From contig JADJWD010000004.1 of NCBI GenBank assembly GCA_016716535.1, positions 310,001 through 374,000 of the forward strand: a stretch of DNA of 64,000 nucleotides, read 5' to 3'. Below the pieces are notes generated by a model that saw only the letters and a program-made list of their open reading frames with translations, did not search any database and was not told where the DNA came from. The position numbers were made by a program, and so were the translations under genes. This document shows positions 9,033 to 15,660 of the stretch, in pieces. Every line of letters starts with the position of its first letter. The first letter of the stretch is position 1. Source of the stretch: Betaproteobacteria bacterium (GTDB lineage Bacteria > Pseudomonadota > Gammaproteobacteria > Burkholderiales > Burkholderiaceae_C).

Positions 9033-9062
9033 GTTTGACAACGTTTGAGAAGGCTTGAGGAC
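9033..9062. promoter_or_regulatory. Three 10-bp direct repeats, likely operator of the divergent regulator
   Basis: Three consecutive 10-base units begin GTTTGA, GTTTGA and GCTTGA at 9033, 9043 and 9053. Head-to-tail sites spaced by one helical turn are the usual binding mode of OmpR-type winged-helix domains, and the adjacent regulator has exactly such a domain. A TTGACA hexamer lies inside the first unit at 9035-9040. The block sits in the divergent intergenic region, 83 bases before the diiron protein start. Confidence 0.55.
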
Positions 9063-9144
9063 ATGCGCCCGCATGCCCGCCAGACTGCGCCGCAGGTGTC
9101 GAGCGGTCGTTCGGCGCCCAGCACATCCCAAGGAGGCTCTCGCC

Positions 9145-10104
9145 ATGTCACACGTTGCCGAGCACACCACCGACACCGCCCGCTACGCCAAGTGCGTCGA
9201 GGTCTCCAAGCGCATCCGCTGGGACACCGACCGCGACGTGATCCGCGGCCGCGGCTTCGACTTCGGCAAGAAGTTCCTGCCCGACGGCCTGTCCAAGGTC
9301 GGCCAGTTGCCGTTCGCGCTGAGCCCCGCCGAGCAGCGCCTGTTCTCGCAGGTGCAGGGCCGCACGTACGCGAACATGTTCGCGCTGGTCGAACGCTTCA
9401 TCAGCGCGAAGGTGCTCGAGATCAGCCGCCACCACTGGCTCGGCGACCAGGTGGCGCTCGAGGCGCTGGTGCGGCTGACCGACGAGGAACTGAAGCACCA
9501 GGAGATGTTCCGCCGGCTCGAGACGATGATGGCGCCCGGCATGCCCGCGGGCTACCGCTTCTGGCCGCAGCCCGACGACGTGGCGCAGGCGGTGCTCGGC
9601 GCGTCGACCTGGGCCGTGCTCGCGCTGGTGTGCGACATCGAGCTGTTCTCGCAGGCGCACTACCGCAGCAGCATCGAGCCCGAGACGCAGATCGACCCGC
9701 TGTGGAAAGACGTGTTCCTGTTCCACTGGAAGGAGGAATCGCAGCACGCGATCCTCGACGAGATGGAGTGGCTGCGCGAGAACGACAAGCTCGACGCCGC
9801 AGAGCGCGACCGCGCGGTCGATGAGCTGATCGGGTTGGTGGCGGCGGTCGACGGCATCTGCCAGCTTCAGGCCAAGGCCGACGCCGGGTACTTCGTGCAG
9901 GCGGCCGCGCAGACGGCCGGCCGCTCGTTCGACGGCGAGCAGCAGCAGGCGATCCACCGCACGATGCTCGCGGCCTACCGCTGGCAGTACATCCTGAGCG
10001 GCGTGCAGGACCCGCGCTTCCTCGAAGTCCTCGGCTCGATGATCGACGCGGCGCAGGGCGCGCGCATCCAGGCGGCGCTGGCGCCGATCGCCGCGCCGCA
10101 TTGA
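9145..10104 (+). CDS. Ferritin-like diiron protein, 319 aa
   Basis: All-helical protein without signal peptide. Two ExxH motifs (E115-H118 in EELKHQEMF and E198-H201 in EESQHAILDE) plus Glu83 and Glu166 fit the metal ligands of a four-helix diiron carboxylate site, so it belongs to the ferritin-like superfamily. Its length and the long helices resemble diiron oxygenases such as AurF-like proteins, but I cannot name the substrate. The ATG at 9145 is preceded by a strong ribosome site AAGGAGG at 9130-9136. It is divergent from the winged-helix ATPase regulator and likely controlled by it. Confidence 0.8.
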   Translation: MSHVAEHTTDTARYAKCVEVSKRIRWDTDRDVIRGRGFDFGKKFLPDGLSKVGQLPFALSPAEQRLFSQVQGRTYANMFALVERFISAKVLEISRHHWLGDQVALEALVRLTDEELKHQEMFRRLETMMAPGMPAGYRFWPQPDDVAQAVLGASTWAVLALVCDIELFSQAHYRSSIEPETQIDPLWKDVFLFHWKEESQHAILDEMEWLRENDKLDAAERDRAVDELIGLVAAVDGICQLQAKADAGYFVQAAAQTAGRSFDGEQQQAIHRTMLAAYRWQYILSGVQDPRFLEVLGSMIDAAQGARIQAALAPIAAPH

Positions 10105-10153
10105 TCACGGTGCGCGGCCGGGCGAACGGATTCAACCCTTCGCCATCAACCGC

Positions 10154-10333
10154 TCATCGAAGATCGCCACCGCGCGCGTCCAGCGCCGTGTGCACGAACG
10201 GCGCGTCCCAGCTCCACGCGTCGGTGCCCGTGTTTTCGTGCGTGAAGTACTCGATCTTCGGCGCGAAGGCCGGCGGATCGGACATCACGTCGTTTTCGAG
10301 GTAGATCGACAGATCGACGAAGCGGCGGGGCAC
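10154..10333 (-). pseudogene. Cyclase-family (kynurenine formamidase-like) gene remnant with internal deletion
   Basis: From GTG at 10333, preceded by GAGGAG, the frame reads RRFVDLSIYLENDVMSDPP, the normal N-terminus of putative cyclase/formamidase proteins. It then jumps directly to TGTDAWSWDAPFVHTA, which in full-length relatives (about 260 aa) lies near residue 190. After that the frame is out of register and stops. The metal-binding HxGTHxD region is missing, so the product cannot be active. I read this as a gene that lost about 150 codons internally and its 3' end. The family match is from memory of conserved motifs. Confidence 0.65.
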
Positions 10334-10339
10334 GGCAGT

Positions 10340-10638
10340 CTCCTCGGACACGCATGGAAGGCGCGGCAGAACGAAGCGCATTGAACGCCGGCGCGCGGGC
10401 CGCGGCGATCGGGGCAAACGCAGAGGCTCGGCGCTTCGTGTGCAGTGGTTACGCCACATCGCCCGCTTTCGACTGGCGCGGCGCACCGGCGCCAGCGTCG
10501 GGTTACGAAGGCAGCCTCTTGTTTACCGACCGCGGCGGCGCGCCGCGCAGCATGCCCCGACGACAAAGACGGCACGGCGCTCCAGCGCCAGTTGCCGCTC
10601 GTCATCGAAGAGAACTTACGTCGAAGGGATTGGCCTCG
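10340..10638. other. Intergenic stretch, no gene recognised
   Basis: About 300 bases between the cyclase remnant and the lipoprotein gene. Short open frames exist on both strands but none has a recognisable product or ribosome site. It may be eroded coding DNA left after the deletion next to it. Confidence 0.4.
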
Positions 10639-10956
10639 ATGCCAAGGATCAGCACTCTCCAGAAGCGGGCGACGGCGGTGTTCATCGCCACATTTGCCGC
10701 CGCGATGCTCGGCGCCTGCGGCGGTGGCGGCCTGATGGACACCAGCGGCAGCCCCGCCGACCCGGCGGCGCCGCCGGCGGGGGCGATGTCGCCGTCGCCC
10801 TCGTCATCTTCGAGCCCGGCGCCGGGCAGCGTGCCAGCGACGCCCGAAGACCGCACGCAGGAGACTTCCCTGCCGGTCGAACCGCCGCGCCAGTGGACGA
10901 ACGAGGCGCCCACGGACGCTTCGACCGCCGCGTCGGCAGACACCGGCGCGCAGTAA
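10639..10956 (+). CDS. Small putative lipoprotein, 105 aa
   Basis: The N-terminus KRATAVFIATFAAAMLGACG is a signal peptide with a lipobox (LGAC), so the mature protein would be lipid-anchored. The rest is a low-complexity Ser/Pro/Ala/Thr segment with no fold that I can recognise. Start ATG at 10639. It is convergent with the thioesterase gene that follows. The sequence gives no clue to function. Confidence 0.6.
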   Translation: MPRISTLQKRATAVFIATFAAAMLGACGGGGLMDTSGSPADPAAPPAGAMSPSPSSSSSPAPGSVPATPEDRTQETSLPVEPPRQWTNEAPTDASTAASADTGAQ

Positions 10957-10966
10957 GCAGGCCCCC

Positions 10967-11461
10967 TCAGAACCCGCGGTCGATCTCCGGCCCGATCTTG
11001 AACACGCCGCTGCAACGCAGCGCCGGCTCGCCGTCGCTCGTGACGAGGCCCTGCGCGAAGACCATCGTGCGCGTCGTGCGCAGCACCTGCATCTCGCCTT
11101 CGACCCAGGCGCCGAGTTTCGCCGGCGCGAGGTAGTCGATCTGCAGACTCACGGTGGGCAGGAAGCGCTTCTGCACCGCCGGCACCTGCAGGATCGCGCC
11201 GATCGGCAGCAGCATGTCGGCAAAGGTGGCGAGCATGCCGCCATGGCAGATGCCGGCCACGTTGCAGTGCCGCGCCTCGACCCGAAAGCCGAGCCGCACC
11301 TCGTGGCCTTCGTGCCGCAGCAAGAACGGCCCGTTGACGCCGACGAAGCCGCCCGGCAACGGAAAGAGCCTGAAGCCCGCCGGCACCCCTGATGGCGTCG
11401 CCACGCCCGGCAGCGGCACCGCCTCGGCACGGGTGTCGATGCCGGCGTCGGCGGCGCTCAA
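10967..11461 (-). CDS. PaaI-family thioesterase, 164 aa
   Basis: Single hotdog domain with CNVAGICHGGMLATFADMLL, the HGG loop and Asp of PaaI-type acyl-CoA thioesterases, followed by VSLQIDYLAPAKLG and VFAQGLVTSDGEP strands. The probable start is a TTG at 11461 that overlaps the stop of the transglutaminase gene by four bases (TTGA). It ends an operon of crotonase, transglutaminase-like protein and thioesterase. The acyl-CoA substrate is unknown; crotonase plus thioesterase suggests CoA-ester breakdown. This is the second PaaI-type domain in the window, the first being fused to the GTPase at the left edge. Confidence 0.85.
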   Translation of the reverse strand: MSAADAGIDTRAEAVPLPGVATPSGVPAGFRLFPLPGGFVGVNGPFLLRHEGHEVRLGFRVEARHCNVAGICHGGMLATFADMLLPIGAILQVPAVQKRFLPTVSLQIDYLAPAKLGAWVEGEMQVLRTTRTMVFAQGLVTSDGEPALRCSGVFKIGPEIDRGF

Positions 11462-12228
11462 GAACGCACCTCGGGGGCCTCGCGGTTCACGTCGGCCATG
11501 AAGTCGGCCCGCGCCAGCGCCCCGGCCACCGCGGCGGAGTCCTGCGCCCAGCCCGGGTACAGCGCCGCGAAGTCGGCGGCCATCTGCGCCAGCGGCAGGT
11601 CGTCGAAGGCGCCGCGCTGGTGCACGTACTCCATGTGCCGGTTGCCGGCGCGGTCGAACGGGTGGTAGATCGAATCGGCGCTGCCGTCGAACTCCAGCGG
11701 CAAGAGGCCGAAGCGCTCGCACAGCGCCAGGTTGAACGCCGGCGTCGCCTTCAGCCAGCGGCCTTCGAGCAGGATGTCGGTGTAGCCGTGCCAGACGAAG
11801 AGGTCGGTCTTCATCATCTGCCGCATGCGCTCGGTGCTGAGGTGGTTGCGCACGTCGGCGTAGCCCAGCCGCGCCGGAATGCCCACCGCGCGGCACGCCG
11901 CCGCCAGCAGCACCGCCTTCGGCACGCACCAGCCGTAGCCCTGCGCGAGCACGGTACTCGCGCGCAGGCCCGCCACCGACATCTCGACGCGGTACGGGTC
12001 GTAGCGGAAGCCGTCGCGCACCGCGAGGTACAGCGCGACGGCGCGCTCGCGGTCGTCGGCGCCTTTCGCATGCTCGGCAGCAAAGGCGCGCACCGCCGGG
12101 TGGTCGCTGTCGATGAAGGGCGTGGGGCGCAGCGTGGCATCGGTGGCGTCGGTGGCGGCGGTCGCGGCGGTGGCGGCGGTGGCCGCGGCTTGCTGTGGAT
12201 CGGTGTCGGTGCTCATCGGGGCGTTCAT
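11458..12228 (-). CDS. Transglutaminase-like (papain-fold) protein, 256 aa
   Basis: Residues 60-160 carry the transglutaminase core: AVRDGFRYDP, then GYGWCVPKAVLLAAACRAVG with the probable nucleophile Cys101, and VWHGYTDILLEG with the His147 region. Relatives act as proteases or amide hydrolases rather than cross-linkers; substrate unknown. No signal peptide, so cytoplasmic. The ATG at 12228 begins a flexible Ala/Thr/Asp-rich leader made of repeated AAT and ATD triplets, probably a slipped microsatellite. It overlaps the thioesterase start and follows the crotonase by 41 bases, so the three are one operon. Confidence 0.8.
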   Translation of the reverse strand: MNAPMSTDTDPQQAAATAATAATAATDATDATLRPTPFIDSDHPAVRAFAAEHAKGADDRERAVALYLAVRDGFRYDPYRVEMSVAGLRASTVLAQGYGWCVPKAVLLAAACRAVGIPARLGYADVRNHLSTERMRQMMKTDLFVWHGYTDILLEGRWLKATPAFNLALCERFGLLPLEFDGSADSIYHPFDRAGNRHMEYVHQRGAFDDLPLAQMAADFAALYPGWAQDSAAVAGALARADFMADVNREAPEVRS

Positions 12229-12269
12229 CGTGTCTCGTGGCGCAAGTTGTCGGAGGCGAAAACGGGGTC

Positions 12270-13187
12270 TCACTCGTAGCGCGGATCCTGCCACCACGGG
12301 AACCACTCGGGCATCGCGTCGGTGACACGGTCGGTGAATCGCGGCGGGCGCTTTTCGAGGAACGCGGTGACGCCCTCGCGCACGTCGGCCGAGCGGCCGC
12401 GCGAGAAGATGCCGCGGCTGTCGACACGGTGCGCCATCATCGGGTGCGGCTGGCCGAGCATGCGCCACATCATCTGCCGCGTCAGCGCCACCGCCACCGG
12501 CGCGGTGTTCTCGGCGATCTCACGCGCCAGTGCGCGCGCTGCCGGCAGCAGCGCCTCGGGCGCCAGCACGTCGCGCACGAGGCCGGCCTCGCGCGCCTCG
12601 GCCGCGGGGAAAACGCGGCCGCTCATCGTCCACTCGAGCGCGCGATTGATGCCGACGACGCGCGGCAGGAACCAGCTCGAGCAGGCCTCGGGCACGATGC
12701 CGCGGCGCGCGAAGACGAAGCCGAAACGCGCGTTCTCGCTGGCCAGCCGGATGTCCATCGGCAGCAGCATCGTCGCGCCGATGCCCACCGCCGGCCCGTT
12801 GATGGCGGCGATCACCGGCTTCAGGCACGAGAAGATGCGCAGCGTCACGCGCCCGCCGCCGTCGCGCACGGCGTCGTGGCTCCAGTCGATGCGGCCGTCG
12901 GCGCCGATGGCTTCGCCGACCGCCGGGCGGCCTGGTTCGTCCGCTTCACCCGCACGCGCCTCGAAGTCGAACGTCTTGCCGCCTTGCGACAGGTCGGCGC
13001 CGGCACAGAACGCGCGCCCGGCGCCGGTGACGATGACGGCACGCACTTCGTCGTCGGCGTCGGCGCGGTCGAAGGCGGCGATCAGCTCGCGCATCATCGG
13101 CGCGTTGAAGGCGTTCAGCGCCTCGGGCCGGTTCAGCGTGATGGTCAGCACGCGGTCGGCAACGTCGATGGTCAGCGTCTCGGGCAT
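12270..13187 (-). CDS. Enoyl-CoA hydratase/isomerase (crotonase) family protein
   Basis: Crotonase of 305 aa, a little longer than the usual 260. The oxyanion-hole motifs are present: AFCAGADLSQGG and KPVIAAINGPAVGIGATMLL, followed by RFGFVFARRGIVPEACSSWF, where the Glu of the second region is in place. The extra length is an insert of about 35 residues after ADLSQGGKTF. Enzymes with this layout hydrate or isomerise enoyl-CoA, often in fatty or aromatic acid breakdown. First gene of the operon with transglutaminase and thioesterase. Confidence 0.9.
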   Translation of the reverse strand: MPETLTIDVADRVLTITLNRPEALNAFNAPMMRELIAAFDRADADDEVRAVIVTGAGRAFCAGADLSQGGKTFDFEARAGEADEPGRPAVGEAIGADGRIDWSHDAVRDGGGRVTLRIFSCLKPVIAAINGPAVGIGATMLLPMDIRLASENARFGFVFARRGIVPEACSSWFLPRVVGINRALEWTMSGRVFPAAEAREAGLVRDVLAPEALLPAARALAREIAENTAPVAVALTRQMMWRMLGQPHPMMAHRVDSRGIFSRGRSADVREGVTAFLEKRPPRFTDRVTDAMPEWFPWWQDPRYE

Positions 13188-13245
13188 GGCGGCGGCGGTC
13201 TCCTCGGAAGCCGCAGTATCGCCGCCGCGGCGCGATGGCCGCCGG

Positions 13246-13278
13246 CGTCACTTCAACGTCACTTCAACGTCACTTCAA
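13246..13278. repeat. Three exact 11-bp tandem repeats over a stop codon
   Basis: CGTCACTTCAA occurs three times without a gap. On the minus strand the first unit read carries the last codons and TGA stop of the dihaem cytochrome gene (stop at 13272-13270), so the end of the gene has been tripled. Confidence 0.9.
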
Positions 13279-14109
13279 GGTCGCCAGGTACGCCGCGATG
13301 TCGCGCGCGTCGCGCTCGCTGACGCCGAGGTCGGGCATCGCGCCGTCGGGCTTGATGCGGTGCGGCTCGCGCAGGAGGCGCTGCATGTTCGCCGGCGTGT
13401 TCGGCAGGCGCCCGGCGATGACACCGCGCGCGCCGATGCCCTCGAGCGACGGCCCGACCGGCGCGTGCGGGCCGACGAGGCCCGGGATGCGGTGGCAGGT
13501 CAGGCACAGGTAGTGGTCGATCGCCTGCTTGGCGCGCGGCAGATCCACGGGCGCGGGCCCGGCCGCCGACGCTGCGGCCTCGGCATGCGCCGGCACCGGC
13601 ACGTCGGGCAGCGACCGGTACTGCGCCGGCGACAGCGCCGGCAGCCGCTGCATGAAGGCGACGACGGCCCAGATGTCGTCGTCGGCCAGGTGGAACTGCC
13701 ACGCCGGCATGCCGGTCATCTTGATGCCTTCGCGGATCACCCAGTACAGCTCGGCCGGCGTCCACTCACGCGCCGCGTCGACGAGGTTGGCCGGCGCCGG
13801 CGTCATGCCGAACGCGAACGACTGCGGCGCGACGCCCGGGGCGCCGTGGCAGGCGACGCAATGAACGCGGAAGTGCGCGAGCCCGCGCTGCACGACGCGC
13901 TCGTCGGCGAGCGGCGGCACCTCGATGCCGGCAGCACGGTGTTCGACCGCGCGCCGCAGCGCGAACTGGATCAGCCAGAAGGTCGGCCTGAGATGCTGCT
14001 CGTTCGCCGCGACGTTGTAGATGCCGCTGGTCACCACGAACACGCCGCCGATGCCGATGGCGACGAGCACGGCCAGCGCGCCGACGAGCCGCTGCAGGTG
14101 CCTGTTCAT
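13270..14109 (-). CDS. Dihaem c-type cytochrome, membrane-anchored
   Basis: Protein of 279 aa (290 if the overlapping ATG at 14142 is used). An N-terminal anchor (LVGALAVLVAIGIGGVFVV) puts the rest in the periplasm. Two haem c sites are seen, CVACH and CLTCH, about 125 residues apart, with candidate distal Met ligands in KMTGMPAW and GAMPDLGVSE. It closes the oxidase operon and probably carries electrons to the oxidase. Its second domain shares the phrase GVSERDARDIAAYL with the neighbouring monohaem cytochrome, so the two are likely duplicates. Confidence 0.85.
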   Translation of the reverse strand: MNRHLQRLVGALAVLVAIGIGGVFVVTSGIYNVAANEQHLRPTFWLIQFALRRAVEHRAAGIEVPPLADERVVQRGLAHFRVHCVACHGAPGVAPQSFAFGMTPAPANLVDAAREWTPAELYWVIREGIKMTGMPAWQFHLADDDIWAVVAFMQRLPALSPAQYRSLPDVPVPAHAEAAASAAGPAPVDLPRAKQAIDHYLCLTCHRIPGLVGPHAPVGPSLEGIGARGVIAGRLPNTPANMQRLLREPHRIKPDGAMPDLGVSERDARDIAAYLATLK

Positions 14110-14138
14110 CGTCGCTGCCCCGTTCGCGCTGCCGCGGC

Positions 14139-14540
14139 TCATTCGGGCCGGTGAAGGTAAGCCGTCATGTCGCGCGCCTGCCGCTCGCTGACGCCCATGT
14201 CGGGCATCGCGCTGCCGGGCTGCACGCCTTGCGGGTCGACGATCCAGCGCACGAGTTGTTCACGCGTGTTCGGCAGCACGCCGGCGATGTAGGCCTGCCG
14301 CGCGAAGCGGTCCAGCGGCGGGCCCACACGACCGGCGGCACCGGCGACGCCCTCGATGTGATGGCAGCCGCCGCAGCCGTACTGGCGCAGCAGAAGGCGG
14401 CCGTTGTCGGCGTCGCCGGACATCGCTTTGGCGGCGGCCTCGTCACGGCGGTCGGTGCAGGCGGTGAGCGCCATTGCGAATACGACGACGAGCACGCCGA
14501 TGAACGCGGCGGACAGGCCGGCGCGCACACGGGGCTTCAT
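14139..14540 (-). CDS. Monohaem c-type cytochrome lipoprotein, 133 aa
   Basis: A signal peptide ends in a lipobox (FAMALTAC), so the protein is predicted to be lipid-anchored in the periplasm. One haem site, CGGCH, with a distal Met in SAMPDMGVSE. The ATG at 14540 overlaps the ctaG stop (ATGA), and its own stop overlaps a possible start of the dihaem cytochrome. It is likely an electron donor to the CuA/haem c subunit of the oxidase encoded in the same operon. Confidence 0.85.
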   Translation of the reverse strand: MKPRVRAGLSAAFIGVLVVVFAMALTACTDRRDEAAAKAMSGDADNGRLLLRQYGCGGCHHIEGVAGAAGRVGPPLDRFARQAYIAGVLPNTREQLVRWIVDPQGVQPGSAMPDMGVSERQARDMTAYLHRPE

Positions 14541-15337
14541 GCCGCGCTCGTCCGCAGCAGGCGATCGAAGCCGAGCAGCGCCGCGAACAGCAGCACGTAG
14601 CCGGCCGGCACCCACATCAACAAGCCGCCGAGCTGCTGCTCGGCGAGTGTCGCGCCGGCATAGAGCGGCGCCGGCGCAAAGGTCAACAGCGCTGCCAGCG
14701 CGCCGCTGGCGATCATCGCGCCGAGCAGCCAGGCCAATGCGACGCCGCGGCGCCACTGGCGCAGCACCGCCCACCAGAAAAGCAGCGCGGTCCAGAAGAA
14801 CGACGCATGCTGCAGCGCGTGCACGCCGTCGGAGGCGAGGCCGGCGTCGAACCAGCGCGGCACGTGCCAGACCCACAGTGCGACGACGTGCAGCGCGAAG
14901 GCCGCGAGCGGCGGCATCGCCAATGGCAGCGCCGCGAGGCGAACGATTCCCGGGCTGGCCGGCAGCGCCGCGGCAAGCGCCGCGTACGGCCGGCCGAGGA
15001 TCAACAGCGGCGGCGCAACGATCATCAACAGCTCGTGCTGCACCATGTGCAGCGCAAACGACTGCGCTGCGGCGCCGTCCAGCGGCGGCGCCAGCGCGAC
15101 GAGCAGCGCAAGCCAGCCGGCGAAGAACGCCGCCGCATGGCGGGCCTTCAGCACCGAGCCGCGCCGCAGCGCCCGCAGGTACAACGCCCCGGCGACGCCG
15201 AGCGCGGCCAGGGCGGCGAGTTGTGCGACATCGATCGCCGGTGCCCCAGCCTCGCCGCCATGCGCCCAGGCGGCGCCGGCACAGCCTGCCGCCGCGGCCG
15301 CAGCCAGTGTCGTGGTCCAGCGCCACGCCGGCTTCAT
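14537..15337 (-). CDS. ctaG: Cytochrome c oxidase assembly factor, CtaG (caa3) type
   Basis: Membrane protein of 266 aa with a cleavable-looking signal (ends AWAHGG) and about seven helices. The stretches LHMVQHELLMIVAPPLLILG and ALQHASFFWTALLFWWAVLR are typical of the CtaG/caa3 assembly family, which helps insert copper or mature the oxidase. This is not the unrelated Cox11 family also called CtaG. The ATG at 15337 overlaps the preceding stop (ATGA). It sits between a small membrane gene and the cytochrome genes of the oxidase operon. Confidence 0.85.
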   Translation of the reverse strand: MKPAWRWTTTLAAAAAAGCAGAAWAHGGEAGAPAIDVAQLAALAALGVAGALYLRALRRGSVLKARHAAAFFAGWLALLVALAPPLDGAAAQSFALHMVQHELLMIVAPPLLILGRPYAALAAALPASPGIVRLAALPLAMPPLAAFALHVVALWVWHVPRWFDAGLASDGVHALQHASFFWTALLFWWAVLRQWRRGVALAWLLGAMIASGALAALLTFAPAPLYAGATLAEQQLGGLLMWVPAGYVLLFAALLGFDRLLRTSAA

Positions 15338-15660
15338 CGCCCACCGCATGCCGGCACCCACAAGGCCGGCGCCGCTTCCCACAGCACCGCGAGCAGCGCA
15401 AAGCCGGCCAGGCTCGCCGAAAACAACGGCTCGAACGCCGCGCGTTCACGCCAGCCGGCCTGCACCACCCAGAGCAACGCCACCATCGCGCACACCGTGG
15501 CGATGGCCACCACCACCGGCGCCGCCTGCGGCACGCCCCGCGCGCAGGCGAGCGCGGTGCCGCCGTAGACCGCGCCGAAGTGCAGGCCCCACACGACGGC
15601 GGCGGCGCCCATCCGCAGCGCCGCGGCCGCGAAGCCGTTGCCAGCGAGCCGGGTCGTCAT
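15334..15660 (-). CDS. Small membrane protein of the oxidase operon, 108 aa
   Basis: Three predicted membrane helices (AAAVVWGLHFGAVYGGTALA, VVVAIATVCAMVALLWVVQA and SLAGFALLAVLWEAAPALW) and almost no loops. I do not recognise a family. Position and overlaps on both sides (ATGA with the subunit I/III gene upstream and with ctaG downstream) show that it is translated with the oxidase. It could be a subunit IV-like stabilising peptide, but this is inference from context. Confidence 0.75.
   Translation of the reverse strand: MTTRLAGNGFAAAALRMGAAAVVWGLHFGAVYGGTALACARGVPQAAPVVVAIATVCAMVALLWVVQAGWRERAAFEPLFSASLAGFALLAVLWEAAPALWVPACGGR

Noticed and set aside
12130..12190. Repeat in the start of the transglutaminase gene considered as CRISPR-like
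   Set aside because: It is a simple triplet microsatellite coding for Ala, Thr and Asp; there are no spaced identical repeats anywhere in the window.
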